Assembly: GCF_030908545.1 (NCBI RefSeq)
Contig: NZ_CP133084.1
Span: 1 to 64,000, forward strand
Length of the DNA stretch: 64,000 bases
From: Nitrosomonas sp. sh817
GTDB lineage: Bacteria > Pseudomonadota > Gammaproteobacteria > Burkholderiales > Nitrosomonadaceae
Direction: 5' to 3'
Each line of letters starts with the position of its first letter. The stretch's first letter is position 1. The notes below the pieces were generated by a model. The model did not search any database. It saw nothing but the letters and a program-made list of their open reading frames with translations, and was not told the DNA's origin. The position numbers were made by a program, and so were the translations under genes. Positions 16,820-26,962 of this stretch are shown here, one piece after another.

Positions 16820-16980
16820 CGATCAAACCATCGTGTCTTGTAAATTATCATCCTGTATCTGCCTTAAATATAATATAGCACTAAGTGATATATCTAGCAA
16901 GCCGAAACCTATAACACAAATCATTTTGAATGCCTTCGTATATTCAATGAGGATGTCACCTAAAGAAATAGTAGCGGATT

Positions 16981-17529
16981 TAAATTACCTGACTAATGCC
17001 CGTTTTTGCTTGATTTCCTGCTGCTTAGGTTCAACACGGGTTTGTAACTTCGCTAAACAGGTCAGTTTAGCCTGCTGAGATACTTTTTCAACAACCGATC
17101 CGACCTGACGTTTAACCGCATCAATACCAAGTGAGCTTTTATTGGCCAGATCATTAAAATCATTTAATCTCTTTGATACCTGCTCATTAGGTGCAAAAAC
17201 CGGAAATACCGCCATACCATTCACCAATGCCGCTGCTTCCAATGCTTTTTCCTTGCCGGGGTTTTTGCCAATGGTGGATTCCAGGTGATGATCATCATCT
17301 CCGGCAATAATGATGGGTTTATGCGGATACTTTTCATGCAAATCCTGCGCGACTTTGGACAAATTGCCCGAATCAAATGCGGCGATGACAGGATAATCCA
17401 GCGCCTGGGATAGCGTGTCTGCGGTGGCATACCCTTCAGCTATCACGATAGCAGGTGTTGTATTGATGGCTGCTTCCAGTCCCTGACCGTTATTTCCCAC
17501 GATATGAAAGTTATTCTCCTTTCTGCTAG
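16981..17529 (-). pseudogene. 3' fragment of a second traC-type primase gene
   Basis: This segment matches the 3' end of the ArdC-primase gene at 51213-54110 from the NNFHIVG region to the stop, including the TOPRIM parts [18 protein letters not shown] and [13 protein letters not shown]. It has many scattered substitutions and some clustered differences, so it is a diverged relative and not a fresh copy. It is open up to 17529, where the outer transposon begins. The rest of this gene is not found on the other side of the transposon, so a rearrangement has removed it. Confidence 0.85.
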
Positions 17530-17563
17530 GGGTGAACCCAACATACGCACTACCAGGGGCAAA
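17530..17563 (+). repeat. Outer transposon terminal inverted repeat, left
   Basis: Starts GGGGTGAACCC and continues AACATACGCACTACCAGGGG. It matches the reverse complement of 47632-47665 except at one base. The gene fragment of traC stops exactly at its outer edge. Confidence 0.9.
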
Positions 17564-17578
17564 TGGATCTTTTCCACA

Positions 17579-18074
17579 TCAATTTGGAGATGTGGTGATA
17601 TCACCGAGCGGGATTCTGGCCTCCAAATCGAGATCAAAACGTCCAAATGGGTTGACGTGGTGTGTAAACAGCGGGCTCAATGCCGCCCGGTCGCGCGCAG
17701 TCATCTTTCCCAGCCAAGTAGGTTCTTCCAGAACCTCCTGGATCATCAGCGTATTGATGTAAACAAGACTCGACTGCAACAAGTGCAGGCATAACAGCGA
17801 GATTTCCTGGTCCTCCTGTCGATTCGCCGTCAACTCCCCGCCTTTGCCGATCATGATGAAATCATTGGCGCTGTTCCAGCTCTCGACAACGTTCAAGCCC
17901 TCGTGGATCTCGCGCCGGAGTTGCTCGGTATGCAGGTACCGGCATAGGAAGATCGTTTTGATCGCTTTTCCCAATTCGCTGAACGCTTTGTAGGTTGGAT
18001 GCTGAATATTGGTCCGGGTGAAACGCCGCAGCAAGCTCTCCGCATCGGCCATTCCCATCTTCAGCGCAACCGTG
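17579..18074 (-). pseudogene. tnpA: Outer tnpA, C-terminal third
   Basis: This encodes the end of the DDE transposase of the outer transposon. It runs through [57 protein letters not shown] and [20 protein letters not shown], the conserved C-terminal region of Tn3-family TnpA. The gene is cut at 18075-18079 by the inner Tn3 transposon. Joining 35163 to 18074 and keeping one TGCTT gives an uninterrupted frame ([18 protein letters not shown]). The stop codon lies just inside the left end of the element. Confidence 0.9.
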
Positions 18075-18079
18075 TGCTT
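18075..18079. repeat. Target-site duplication TGCTT, left copy
   Basis: TGCTT directly precedes the inner transposon; the other copy is at 35163-35167. A five-base duplication is the normal product of Tn3-family transposition. Confidence 0.93.
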
Positions 18080-18117
18080 GGGGTTTGAAGTCCAATGGTA
18101 CGAAAACGTACGTTAGC
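18080..18117 (+). repeat. Inner Tn3 transposon inverted repeat, left
   Basis: A 38-bp end beginning GGGG and with GGTACGAAAACGTACGTTAG in its inner half. It matches the reverse complement of 35125-35162 with one difference, and resembles the Tn3 end in pattern. Confidence 0.92.
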
Positions 18118-18340
18118 GACTATGTTAAGGCGCATTTCAGTAAATCGTAAAATAGTACCTAATTTTTACCACACTCGCTATTCGTTATAGCCATCTAACG
18201 AACGTCAATCGGTACGAATCGGAAGACATACGAAGCATTCAGTAGCGCGGATTAGATTGAAAAATTTAAAAGCGCTGATGAGTGTTAGTAGAGGGCTCTA
18301 TTAATTACGCATTTACGAAGGAATCATCACGCCTACCTTT

Positions 18341-18814
18341 TTAGCAGTCAGCAATAGGACGGATAGCCACTTTTGCCTTAATAAGCGTGCACAAAGTACC
18401 ATTTTCCTGATAATAACCGTATTCAAACATCGGAGTACTTCTGCCTTTTTTGGCCAAATCAGTGCGTATTTGCCGCTCTATTTCCGGAGACATATGAAAA
18501 ATGAGCTCTAAATCACTTAGACCTTCTGCTATAAAATCCAGCTGTAATGAACTTGTCAAAACTCTATGGTCGGGGAATAATTTCTGACATGCCATTGCTG
18601 CAATAGGATCAGCCAGACAGGCTTGGTATCCGCCAAATAAACTACCTCCAACATTAGTTGCAATCCAGCTATGTGGCAAACGGATTTTGATAGTGCGCCA
18701 GTCGGGAGACAAAACCAGTACTTTAATACGCATTAACCAAAAAAAGGGTAGGCACTCTATTCTTTTTTTATCTGATAATAAAGGCGTGGTCCAGATAAAA
18801 TGACGTAAGTTCAT
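18341..18814 (-). CDS. Hotdog-fold thioesterase-like protein (DUF4442/PaaI type)
   Basis: A 157-residue protein with RIKVLVLSPDWRTIKIRLPH, then NVGGSLFGGYQACLADPIAA. These recall DUF4442/YiiD-type hotdog proteins, where an N-terminal beta strand is followed by NVxGSxFGGA. Members are thought to hydrolyse acyl-CoA or related thioesters. No catalytic residue can be named with certainty. It is the leftmost gene of the inner transposon, transcribed toward the terminal repeat, with about 220 bases of non-coding end sequence beyond it. Confidence 0.65.
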   Translation of the reverse strand: MNLRHFIWTTPLLSDKKRIECLPFFWLMRIKVLVLSPDWRTIKIRLPHSWIATNVGGSLFGGYQACLADPIAAMACQKLFPDHRVLTSSLQLDFIAEGLSDLELIFHMSPEIERQIRTDLAKKGRSTPMFEYGYYQENGTLCTLIKAKVAIRPIADC

Positions 18815-18879
18815 AGGGTTAATGCATCCTGGTTATAATTCAGTGAAATATTGATATAATCTTTTTATGAAAGGGGCTT

Positions 18880-19495
18880 GCTTTTCGCGTTCGGCACTAC
18901 TTTTTCTCCGAATTTGACCAGTCGACGATCCATTCGGACGTGAACAGATCGACTCGGATGGCGACGACCTAGCCCAGAGTGACGAAGCTTGGCTCCAGTT
19001 GAGACCGCAAGAATCCGTGCGAAACCAGGCTCGCCTATTCCTTTCTGCCGCTGCGCCAGATAGAGAGATCAACAGCCAGATGCCACCGATGACGGCGGCG
19101 AAAAAGCCGAGCGTGCCGAATGATGGCAAACCCGGCAAGGACGGCTCGCCTTTGACATTCATGCGGTTGCCAGGCAGGTAAAAGAGGTTGCCTGGATGGG
19201 ATCGGCATGGAAAAAGCCGTCTTCCAGCATCATCTTGAGTACCGCGTCTGTGCCGCGCCGAGCCAATAGCCTGCGATCAAGCCTCGCCGCATCCACTGCC
19301 GTCAGATCGTGGCCGGGAATGTCTCGGACATATAGTCTTGCAATTGAGCCGTTCGCTGACCCATTGCCAGTGAATGCGGGGCACGATGATTTCGGCCAGC
19401 CTGGTCAAAAGGCGCAGGTCGGCCTAGACAATCTGCTTGATGCCGGGCCGACGCACTTTGAGGATGACTTCACTGCTATCGGCCAACCTCATTTG
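18880..19495 (-). pseudogene. ABC1/UbiB-family kinase relic (C-terminal half)
   Basis: Reading across frames on the minus strand gives EVILKVRRPGIKQIV, a stop, ADLRLLTRLAEIIV, then ARRGTDAVLKMMLEDGFFHADP, a frameshift, HPGNLFYLPGNRM and a membrane tail GTLGFFAAVIGGIWLLIS. These are the conserved kinase motifs and C-terminal helix of AarF/UbiB proteins. In-frame TAG and at least two frameshifts make it dead. Only the C-terminal half is present. The N-terminal part of a similar protein is at 49394-50120, truncated at its 3' side. Confidence 0.78.
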
Positions 19496-19707
19496 TTTGT
19501 TGTAAGGATGCGGTCGATTTCCGCTTCTGCTTCGCGCCAATCTTCCGCTGTGTCGCCGCCGGCAAAGCCGCGCTTTTCGGCGCGGTAATAGGCGGCTTCA
19601 GCGATCATTCGATAGCGCTCCTCCGGTGATACGAGCGGACGATTCGGTTGCTCGGCAACGGCTTGAGCCGTCTTTTCAGGGGCGGCAGTGGATTTGGATT
19701 TGGTCAT
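19489..19707 (-). CDS. DUF2934 small protein
   Basis: A 72-residue protein whose core, RYRMIAEAAYYRAEKRGFAG followed by DWREAEAEIDRIL, is the DUF2934 motif (I-x-x-x-A-Y-x-R-A-x-x-R-G-F). Function is unknown. The N-terminus is Ala/Pro-rich and probably disordered. It is immediately upstream of the ABC1-kinase relic on the same strand. A second DUF2934-like gene lies at 23424-23819. Confidence 0.75.
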   Translation of the reverse strand: MTKSKSTAAPEKTAQAVAEQPNRPLVSPEERYRMIAEAAYYRAEKRGFAGGDTAEDWREAEAEIDRILTTNK

Positions 19708-19802
19708 GGGGTGTACTCCTGATTTAGTCAGTGGTTTTTCTCGCGCTGGCGTTGGTTATCGGACCACTGCCGACGACTCGCGCCGGCAGGGTGTGACAAT
19801 CG

Positions 19803-20411
19803 TTATTCAATCAATCCTTCGGCCTTGAGCGCCGCCTGCACAGCAGGACGTGCGGCGACGCGGCCCTGATAGGCGATCAGATTTGGCCATGGGACAAGAT
19901 CGATACCGACGTAATTGCCCCAGCCCAATACGGTAAAAAGATAGGCATCAGCCACGGTGAAATCATCGCCCATCAGCCAAACCTTGCCATCAAGTCGGCT
20001 GTTCACATAATCGAAACGCCGGGCCAGTTGCGTCTTGACAAGGTCTTTCCAGGCTTCAGGCGCCTGTGGATTGAACAGCGTGCCGAAGCTCTTGTGCAGC
20101 TCGGTAGAGATAAAGTTGAGCCATTCCATCAGACGGTAACGCTCCATGCTGCCGACAGGCGGCGCAAGACGTGTTTCCGGTGCACGGTCGGCGAGATACT
20201 GGACAATGGCAGGCCCTTCGGTCAGCACTTGACCGTCGTCGAGTAGTAAGGCGGGCACGTAGCCGTTGGGATTGATCGTGCGGTAATCGGCGCCGGTTTC
20301 GGTTTTGCCGCTGGTCAGATCGACCCGCTCGGTTTCATATCCGAATACGCCCTCTTCGAGGACGATGTGGGGCGATAACGAACAGGCGCCGGGGCTGTAA
20401 TAAAGTTTCAT
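19803..20411 (-). CDS. gstA: Glutathione S-transferase
   Basis: A 202-residue cytosolic GST of the bacterial beta type. The thioredoxin-like N-terminal domain starts MKLYYSPGACSLSPHIVLEE, with the conserved Tyr/Ser/Cys region. It includes the cis-proline loop NPNGYVPALLLDDGQVLTEG and ESxAI-type TEGPAIVQYLADR. The helical C-terminal domain contains LMGDDFTVADAYLFTVLGW, the N-capping box motif. These enzymes join glutathione to electrophiles and help with toxic organics and oxidative stress. It lies beside the EmrAB-like pump and may work with it. The frame is complete. Confidence 0.9.
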   Translation of the reverse strand: MKLYYSPGACSLSPHIVLEEGVFGYETERVDLTSGKTETGADYRTINPNGYVPALLLDDGQVLTEGPAIVQYLADRAPETRLAPPVGSMERYRLMEWLNFISTELHKSFGTLFNPQAPEAWKDLVKTQLARRFDYVNSRLDGKVWLMGDDFTVADAYLFTVLGWGNYVGIDLVPWPNLIAYQGRVAARPAVQAALKAEGLIE

Positions 20412-20561
20412 GGTGTGACCTCCTCAGGCTAAAAAAATGGGTAGTCGGTATCAGCTGTACTCGCCACCGCAGGTGATGCAAGCGAGACCATCAGGTTGAG
20501 CGCTGCAAATCTATTTTTCCATAGGTTACTCCATAGGAATTTAACATGAAGCTTCATGCGG

Positions 20562-22169
20562 TCAATGGCCGCCTGCCGCGCCACCGGCATCCGCCGACAC
20601 TTTTCTGACCAATGGCATCAGCAATAACGCGAAGAGAAAAACCAGGCTGAGGATATGAAACAGCGTATTGAGGGTGAGCACTTCGGCTTCTCGCATCACC
20701 AAGCCGTAAAGCTGCTTGAGTGCAGCCTGTTCGCTGTTCGGTAACGACAATCCGGCCATACGTTCCTGCAAGCCCGCCAGTACTGATTGCGCTTGTGGAG
20801 AGCCCGGCGCCACCGACTCGCGCAACACGGCGTAATGTTGCTTGTTCAACTGAATCATCAAAGTGTTGGCGACCGCCAGACCTATGGCTCCACCCAGGTT
20901 GCGCATCAGGTTGTACAGTCCGCTGGCATTTTTGACTTCTTCAGGCGGCAACGTACCCAAGGCCAGTGTATTGATGGGCAAAAAGGCAAACATCAGCGCG
21001 AAGCCGCGCAAAGCCTGTGGCCAGAAAAACTCCCAGTAGCCTGACTCATGCGTGAGATCGGCGTTCATCCAGGAACCCAGCCCATAGAGAGACAAGCCCA
21101 GCGCCATCATCAACCGTGAATCCAGTACCTTGGCGAGTGGGCCGGCGACAAAGGCCGACAACAGTTGAAATAGTCCTGTGACCATCACATATTGGCCAAT
21201 TTGCAGGCTGTTCAGGCCTTTGACGCTGGCCAGATACAACGGCATCAAGTAAATGGTGGTATACATTCCAACCCCCAGGATGAAGCTGAATACACAGCCG
21301 ACAGCGAAGTTGAAATTACGGAAGGCCCACAGATCGACAATCGGGTGTTCGATGGTTAATTCACGATAGAACATAGCGATGCCTGCCACGGCGGCAACCA
21401 CGCTAAAAAATAAAATTTCATGGCTATCAAACCATTCCTTTCGCACCCCTTCTTCCAGCACGAATTGCATACTGCCGAGAAAGATGATGATATAGACGAT
21501 GCCGAGAAAATCGATTTTTTCGAGTAATTTCCAGTCCGGTTCATCCACCCGCACGAACAGCCAGGTGCTCAGGCAGACCAAAAATCCCGGCAGCAGATTG
21601 ATCAGAAACAGCGCTTTCCAGGAAAATGCTTCGGTAAGATAGCCGCCCAGCACCGGTCCCGCCGTAGGTGCGACAGTCACCACCAGGCCGACGACGATGA
21701 ACATGGACGGTTGCAAACGCTTAGGGAACATCGTGTAGATCACCGCAAACACCGTGGGGATCATCGCGCCGCCAAACAAGCCCTGAAGGGTTCGAAAAAC
21801 GATCATCGAGGGTAGATTCCAGGACAAGGCGACAAACAGGCTCATCAGCGTAAAGCCGCCGGAAGACAGCACGAACAGGTAGCGGGTCGACAGCGCCCGG
21901 CCCAGCCAGCCTGACAGCGGGATGATCACGACTTCGGCAATCAAATAAGCGGTTTGCACCCAGGCGATTTCGTCGCGGGTCGCCGCCAGTCCCGCCTGTA
22001 TTTGTTGCATGGAGCTGGCGACGATCTGGATGTCCAGGATCGCCATGAAAATGCCGAACACCATGCCGAAAAAGCCGATCCATTGTTGCGGGGTGAGCGG
22101 TTTTTCAGCCGCTGCGCCCTGACTCTCCGGCGCATCTTCGGCGGCTATAGCCGCTGTGCTCTTGATCAT
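20562..22169 (-). CDS. emrB: DHA2-family MFS drug exporter (EmrB/QacA type)
   Basis: A 535-residue membrane protein with about 14 hydrophobic segments. It carries DHA2 family marks: MAILDIQIVASSMQQIQAGL with the conserved acidic residue in helix 1, WVQTAYLIAEVVIIPLSGWL, and the motif C region APTAGPVLGGYLTEAFSWKAL. EmrB-type pumps use the proton gradient to export hydrophobic drugs and uncouplers and act with an EmrA adaptor and an outer-membrane channel. The start overlaps the end of the adaptor gene upstream by four bases, so the two are co-translated. A TolC-type channel gene is at 24462-25862, on the other strand. Confidence 0.92.
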   Translation of the reverse strand: MIKSTAAIAAEDAPESQGAAAEKPLTPQQWIGFFGMVFGIFMAILDIQIVASSMQQIQAGLAATRDEIAWVQTAYLIAEVVIIPLSGWLGRALSTRYLFVLSSGGFTLMSLFVALSWNLPSMIVFRTLQGLFGGAMIPTVFAVIYTMFPKRLQPSMFIVVGLVVTVAPTAGPVLGGYLTEAFSWKALFLINLLPGFLVCLSTWLFVRVDEPDWKLLEKIDFLGIVYIIIFLGSMQFVLEEGVRKEWFDSHEILFFSVVAAVAGIAMFYRELTIEHPIVDLWAFRNFNFAVGCVFSFILGVGMYTTIYLMPLYLASVKGLNSLQIGQYVMVTGLFQLLSAFVAGPLAKVLDSRLMMALGLSLYGLGSWMNADLTHESGYWEFFWPQALRGFALMFAFLPINTLALGTLPPEEVKNASGLYNLMRNLGGAIGLAVANTLMIQLNKQHYAVLRESVAPGSPQAQSVLAGLQERMAGLSLPNSEQAALKQLYGLVMREAEVLTLNTLFHILSLVFLFALLLMPLVRKVSADAGGAAGGH

Positions 22170-23200
22170 ATCGCCTGACTCACCCGAACCTTGATCTCTG
22201 TAGAAAGTCCCGGTCTCAGGCGACTTAAGTCGGTGCCGGGACGGAACAGAATCTTCACCGGGACACGGCGCACGATCTTGGTGAAGTTGCCAGTGGCGTT
22301 TTCCGGCGGCAACAGGCTGAATTCCGAACCGGATGCAGGCGCGAAACTGTCCAGCGCCCCTTCGAAGACCTCATCGGGGTAAGCATCAACATAAATCCCC
22401 ACCGCTTGCCCCGGTCGCATCCGGGCGATCTGGGTTTCCTTGAAGTTCGCTTCCACGAATAGGCCATCGTCCGGAATCAGAAAGCCGAGTGCATTACCGG
22501 GTTTGACCAATTGCCCGACCTGCACGCTGCGATTGCCGATGACGCCAGCCATTGGCGCTACGATACGGGTATTCCCCAAGTCGATGCGGGCCAGCTCCAG
22601 AGCGGCTTCGGCAGCTTTGATACGGGCGCGGGACTCCTCGATCTGCGCATCCAGAGCAGCCAATTCGCTTTTCGCTCCCTGCACGGCCGAACTGAATTTA
22701 TCCCGATGGGCGGATGCCTGGGTATAAGTAGATTGGGCGCTATCATGAGATTGCGCGGAAATAGCCCCCTCCTGGGCGAGATTGCCGTAACGCTTCAAAT
22801 CCTTGCCGGCACGATCCAGGTCGGCATTGGCAGCAGCGATATTCGCCGCCTCCTCGCGTATTTTGGCGTTTTGGGTGAGTTTGTTGGCTTCCAGGGTCTG
22901 GATGTGCGCTGTTTCCATTAGCACCTGGGCTTCAGCCTCGGCGACACGGGCCTTAAAGTCATGATCATCGATCACCACCAGCAGGTCGCCTGGCTTCACC
23001 TTCTGGTTATCCACGAACAACACCTCCTTGACATACCCGGTCTCCTTGGAGCTAATCAAGCTGATGTGCGCCTTCAGATAGGCGTTGTCAGTCGTCTCGA
23101 AAGGATGGATCGCTTTCAGCCAATAGACGATACCAGCTGCGGTTACGGCCATGAGCAGCAAAGAGATTATTAGGTTTTTTTTGGATAGATGGAGTGACAT
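22166..23200 (-). CDS. emrA: EmrA-like membrane fusion protein (HlyD family)
   Basis: A 344-residue adaptor with one N-terminal membrane helix (residues 10-29). It has the lipoyl/barrel-sandwich halves (YVKEVLFVDNQKVKPGDLLV and VAPMAGVIGNRSVQVGQLVK) and a long coiled-coil hairpin between them. EmrA proteins bridge the EmrB pump to an outer-membrane channel. It is the first gene of a two-gene unit with emrB, and its start faces the DUF2934-like gene at 23424 across about 220 bases that should hold divergent promoters. Confidence 0.92.
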   Translation of the reverse strand: MSLHLSKKNLIISLLLMAVTAAGIVYWLKAIHPFETTDNAYLKAHISLISSKETGYVKEVLFVDNQKVKPGDLLVVIDDHDFKARVAEAEAQVLMETAHIQTLEANKLTQNAKIREEAANIAAANADLDRAGKDLKRYGNLAQEGAISAQSHDSAQSTYTQASAHRDKFSSAVQGAKSELAALDAQIEESRARIKAAEAALELARIDLGNTRIVAPMAGVIGNRSVQVGQLVKPGNALGFLIPDDGLFVEANFKETQIARMRPGQAVGIYVDAYPDEVFEGALDSFAPASGSEFSLLPPENATGNFTKIVRRVPVKILFRPGTDLSRLRPGLSTEIKVRVSQAI

Positions 23201-23423
23201 AAATTTTTATTGCTTAACTAAACAGCGTGGTTTAGTATAAGCATTAACTTCACTCCAATGCAACGAATTTATTCCGCGCCAGGATGAAGCAAGCCCCGTC
23301 CCCCGAAACGATAGTCCATTCTAGGCCAAGGCTATATCGGTACGCTCCGGCGTTAGGGTCTAAGCGGGTGACCGTAAGTTGGCGATGCCACATTGCTAAA
23401 CCATCATAGATGAGGTAGAGGCC

Positions 23424-23819
23424 ATGTTAAGTCATTTTGCAAAGACTATAAACCGGCATCAGTGGATCTCAGAAGCCGCTTATTTCAATGCGGAAGCAAG
23501 AGGCTTTGAGGCCGGCAAAGAATTAGATGATTGGCTTATAGCCGAAATGGCGTATTCGGAAATGCTGATAACGACTTATATTGCCATGTTGGAAGAAGAC
23601 CATGCTGCGCTAACAGTTTCCGGATTAAAGCGATTAGCAGCCTTAATCGGTATTGAAGATACTGATGTGTTTAATTCGGTTATAGAGCTGATACAAGCTA
23701 TTCAAAATGCCACAAAACACCGCCCCTGTTTTCGTTATGAACCCAATAGGCTTTGTGAAGAAATGGAGTGTAAATGGCGAAAGGAATGTCGAAAATTGAT
23801 TTCTGTATGGTATCGATAA
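23424..23819 (+). CDS. DUF2934-like protein of 131 residues
   Basis: The N-terminal third, HQWISEAAYFNAEARGFEAG followed by DDWLIAEMAYSEML, is a DUF2934-type motif. The remainder is helical with several Cys near the end (CFRYEPNRLCEEMECKWRKEC). Function is unknown. It is more AT-rich than its flanks. It lies upstream of the TetR gene by 44 bases and might be part of that unit. Confidence 0.6.
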   Translation: MLSHFAKTINRHQWISEAAYFNAEARGFEAGKELDDWLIAEMAYSEMLITTYIAMLEEDHAALTVSGLKRLAALIGIEDTDVFNSVIELIQAIQNATKHRPCFRYEPNRLCEEMECKWRKECRKLISVWYR

Positions 23820-23863
23820 ATCGTTGATAGCCTGCTAATGCAACCTATTAATATAACAACACA

Positions 23864-24472
23864 ATGAGCAAACCAAATAACCCAAAACGACTGGCTATTC
23901 TCAATGCGGCCAAGCGCGCTTTTATCGCGCACGGTTACAGCGGCACCAGCATGGAAGCCATCGCCGAAGCCGCGCCGGTGTCGAAACCGACTCTTTACAA
24001 TCATTTCAAAGGCAAACAGGAGTTATTCGCCGCAGTGATGGAGAGTCAATGCGAGGCGGTATTGAACACCCTATCCAGCGTCAAAACCGAACTCAGCGAT
24101 CCGGTCGCCGGCTTAAAAGCCATCGCCGACGCTTTCGTCGAGCTGATTTATGCCGACGAAGCCTTGCAGCTTTATCGCCTGATCATCGCCGAGCAGAAAC
24201 ATTTTCCGGAGCTGGGCGAACTGGTTTACCGTTCCGGGCCTGAACCGGTGTTGCGGCAATTGTCGGATTACCTCGCCGAACAGCATGCGCGTGGCACCTT
24301 GCAGTTTGCCGACGTAGAAACATCGAGCCGGTTATTTTTGGGCATGTTGAAAGGCGATGAACATTTCCGTTGCCTGCTGGGTTTGCAATCCGGCTTGAGT
24401 GAAGCGGCAAAACAACGATTGATTGATGCTGCGGTTTCTTTATTCCTCAAAGGTCATGGTCATGAGTCATAA
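23864..24472 (+). CDS. TetR/AcrR-family regulator
   Basis: A 202-residue regulator with the usual N-terminal helix-turn-helix (AAKRAFIAHGYSGTSMEAIA, VSKPTLYNHFKGKQELFAAV) and an all-helical ligand-binding C-terminal domain of the AefR-like TetR_C type. It probably represses the operon it leads, and its ligand would be a substrate of the exporter downstream. It overlaps the TolC-type gene by 11 bases. Confidence 0.92.
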   Translation: MSKPNNPKRLAILNAAKRAFIAHGYSGTSMEAIAEAAPVSKPTLYNHFKGKQELFAAVMESQCEAVLNTLSSVKTELSDPVAGLKAIADAFVELIYADEALQLYRLIIAEQKHFPELGELVYRSGPEPVLRQLSDYLAEQHARGTLQFADVETSSRLFLGMLKGDEHFRCLLGLQSGLSEAAKQRLIDAAVSLFLKGHGHES

Positions 24473-25862
24473 AGCTAGCTGGTTATTGCTCCTGGGCAGT
24501 TTGGCCGGATGCACGATGGGGCCCGATTACCGCAAAGTCGAGCCTGCGGTCCCGAACCATTGGCAGGCCATACAAGCACCGGAAGCGGGCTTGAAACCGG
24601 CCAGTCCGGAGGACTTGAAAAACTGGTGGAAAAATTTTGGCGATGCGCACCTGAACCATCTCATGGACCAAGCGTTGGCGGGCAACCTGGATGTCAAGAT
24701 AGCGCTGGCCCGCATCGACCAAGCCCGCGCCGAGCGTCGCGGCACCCGTGCGGAACTGTTTCCGACCGTCAATGTGACGGCGGGCGCGCAACGCCAAGAG
24801 AATCCGTTCCCCGGCTTGGCGTCCGGTATCAAATACAATATGTTCGAACTGGGTTTCGACGCCCTCTGGGAAATCGACCTGTTCGGCCGCCAGCAACGGC
24901 GACTGGAGGCGGCAACCGCCGATCTGGAGGGCGCTGGCGAACAGTATCACCAGTCCCTGGTGACGCTGACGGCCGAGTTGGCGCGCAGCTATGTTGACTA
25001 TCGCAGTCTTCAAAATCAACTGCGAATAACGCGTTCGAACCTGAAGTCCCAGCAGCAAACGCTGGAACTGACCGAAAGACTCAACGCCGAAGGCGTGGGA
25101 ACCCGGCACGATGTGGTGCGGGCGCGGGCCCAGACCGAGACTACGGACGCCCAGATTCCGGCGCTGGAAGCAAGGCTGGTCGCTGCATTGCGGCAACTGG
25201 AAGTCCTGGTGGGACGCCAGTCCGGCACGCTGGATGCCGAACTGAATTCCACCGAAGCCGTGCCGGCAGCGCCGGGACGGGAAATCCTGGCTTCGCCCGC
25301 GGAAATGATACGCCGCCGCCCGGACCTTCGCGTGGCTGAACGCCAACTCGCGGCGGCAACGGCCATGCAAGGGGCGGCGATCGCGGAATTGTTTCCGAAA
25401 ATATCGTTGTCGGCCTTTGTAGGTCTGCGTAACACCGATATCGAAAGCCTGTTCAAATCGGCCGCCTTCTCCTACGGCACCGCCGCCAACCTGTTGCAAC
25501 CGTTGCTCAATTTCGGCCGTATTCGCGCCGGCATCGATATGGCCGATGCGAAGCAGCAGGAAGCCTATCTGAGCTATGAAAAGGCAGTGCTTGAGGCACT
25601 CCAGGAAACGGAAACCGCTTTGACGCGTTATCTTAAGGAGGAAGTTCGCCGGCAGACGCTATCCCGCGCGGTGGTGGACCATCAGGAATCGGTACGTCTG
25701 TCGCAACTGCGTTATCAGGAAGGCGTTTCCTCGTTTCTGGACGTGCTGGATGCCCAGCGCGCGCTGTTTGTTGTAGAAATCGAGCTGGCTCGTTCCGAAG
25801 CCGAGACTTCCACGAATCTGATCGCCGTGTATAAGGCGCTGGGCGGCGGCGCGAACGCCTAG
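24462..25862 (+). CDS. TolC-family outer-membrane efflux lipoprotein (NodT type)
   Basis: A 466-residue outer-membrane channel. The ATG at 24462 is preferred because it gives a normal lipoprotein signal, [17 protein letters not shown], with the lipobox at LAGC. Earlier in-frame ATGs would put charged residues ahead of it. Then follow [15 protein letters not shown] and two repeats of the OEP fold, with [20 protein letters not shown] and [20 protein letters not shown]. It is the outer part of a tripartite exporter with the HlyD and ABC proteins that follow, and could also serve the EmrAB or RND pumps. Confidence 0.92.
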   Translation: MSHKASWLLLLGSLAGCTMGPDYRKVEPAVPNHWQAIQAPEAGLKPASPEDLKNWWKNFGDAHLNHLMDQALAGNLDVKIALARIDQARAERRGTRAELFPTVNVTAGAQRQENPFPGLASGIKYNMFELGFDALWEIDLFGRQQRRLEAATADLEGAGEQYHQSLVTLTAELARSYVDYRSLQNQLRITRSNLKSQQQTLELTERLNAEGVGTRHDVVRARAQTETTDAQIPALEARLVAALRQLEVLVGRQSGTLDAELNSTEAVPAAPGREILASPAEMIRRRPDLRVAERQLAAATAMQGAAIAELFPKISLSAFVGLRNTDIESLFKSAAFSYGTAANLLQPLLNFGRIRAGIDMADAKQQEAYLSYEKAVLEALQETETALTRYLKEEVRRQTLSRAVVDHQESVRLSQLRYQEGVSSFLDVLDAQRALFVVEIELARSEAETSTNLIAVYKALGGGANA

Positions 25863-25888
25863 CTGCAGCTGCAAATATTCCAGGAGAA

Positions 25889-26962
25889 ATGATGAGTAGC
25901 CAGTTAAAATCGATACTGACCCTTGCCCTCGTCGGCATTGCCATCGCTGCGGCGGCCGTGGCGTGGTGGGTGTTACGCCCCAACGGCTTGCCGGAAAGCA
26001 TGGTCAGCGGTAATGGCCGCATCGAAGCCACCGATATCGATATTGCCACCAAGATTCCCGGCCGTATTGCCGAAGTCCTGGCACGGGAAGGTGACTTCGT
26101 ACAGGCTGGGTCGGTTCTGGCGCGCATGGACACGCAAACGCTGCAAGCCCAGAAAGCAGAAGCACTGGCTCAGGTGCGTCATGCCGAGAGCGCTCTGCAA
26201 ACTGCCAAATCCGTCGTCACTCAACGTGAAAGCGAACACAACGCCGCACTGGCCGTGGTCGCTCAGCACAGCGCCGAACTCAATGCCGCTGAAAAACGCT
26301 TGAAACGCTCGCAACGCCTGGTCGGCGAGGGCGCCATGCCGGAACAGGAGGTGGACGATAATAACGCCAGGGTGCTAGGCATTCAGGCTATGATTAGCGC
26401 TGCGCAAGCCCAAGTTGCGGCGGCACGGGCGGGTATCGAGGCGGCGAAATCCCAGATAGTACAAGCGCAGGCACAGATCGAGGCGATCAAAGCCACTGTC
26501 GTCCGCCTGCAGGCGGACATCGACGACAGCGAACTGAAAGCGCCGCGCGACGTGCGTGTGCAATATCGCATCGCCGAACCCGGCGAAGTGCTGGCCGCCG
26601 GTGGCCGGGTACTGAACACGGTGGACTTGTCCGACGTTTACATGACCTTCTTCCTACCCACCGCCGCTGCTGGCAAGGTTGCGCTCGGCAGTGACATCCG
26701 ACTGGTGCTCGATGCGCTGCCCAACTACGTGATTCCAGCCAAAGCCAGCTTCGTCGCCAGCGTCGCCCAGTTCACCCCAAAAACAGTCGAGACCGAAAGC
26801 GAACGCCTCAAACTGATGTTTCGCGTGCGGGCACGCATCGATCCCGCCTTGCTGAAACAGCATCTTGATCAGGTCAAGACCGGCCTGCCCGGCAAGGCCT
26901 ATGTCAAACTCGATCCGGCCGCCGAATGGCCCGCCGAACTCGCGGTCAAGCTACCTGAATGA
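25889..26962 (+). CDS. HlyD-family adaptor of an ABC exporter (YbhG type)
   Basis: A 357-residue periplasmic adaptor with an N-terminal membrane helix (about residues 9-29), [40 protein letters not shown], a long coiled coil and a beta-barrel region. It belongs to the YbhG-like subgroup that works with ABC-2 type exporters. The ribosome site AGGAGA lies just ahead. Its stop overlaps the ABC gene by four bases (26959-26962). Confidence 0.9.
   Translation: MMSSQLKSILTLALVGIAIAAAAVAWWVLRPNGLPESMVSGNGRIEATDIDIATKIPGRIAEVLAREGDFVQAGSVLARMDTQTLQAQKAEALAQVRHAESALQTAKSVVTQRESEHNAALAVVAQHSAELNAAEKRLKRSQRLVGEGAMPEQEVDDNNARVLGIQAMISAAQAQVAAARAGIEAAKSQIVQAQAQIEAIKATVVRLQADIDDSELKAPRDVRVQYRIAEPGEVLAAGGRVLNTVDLSDVYMTFFLPTAAAGKVALGSDIRLVLDALPNYVIPAKASFVASVAQFTPKTVETESERLKLMFRVRARIDPALLKQHLDQVKTGLPGKAYVKLDPAAEWPAELAVKLPE

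Noticed and set aside
18833..19162. 109-codon minus-strand frame as an independent protein
   Set aside because: It combines the out-of-frame tail of an ABC1-kinase relic with unrelated sequence; reported as part of the pseudogene instead.
24483..25499. 338-codon minus-strand frame opposite the TolC-type gene
   Set aside because: GC-rich antisense shadow; the plus-strand gene has a lipobox, conserved motifs and operon spacing.
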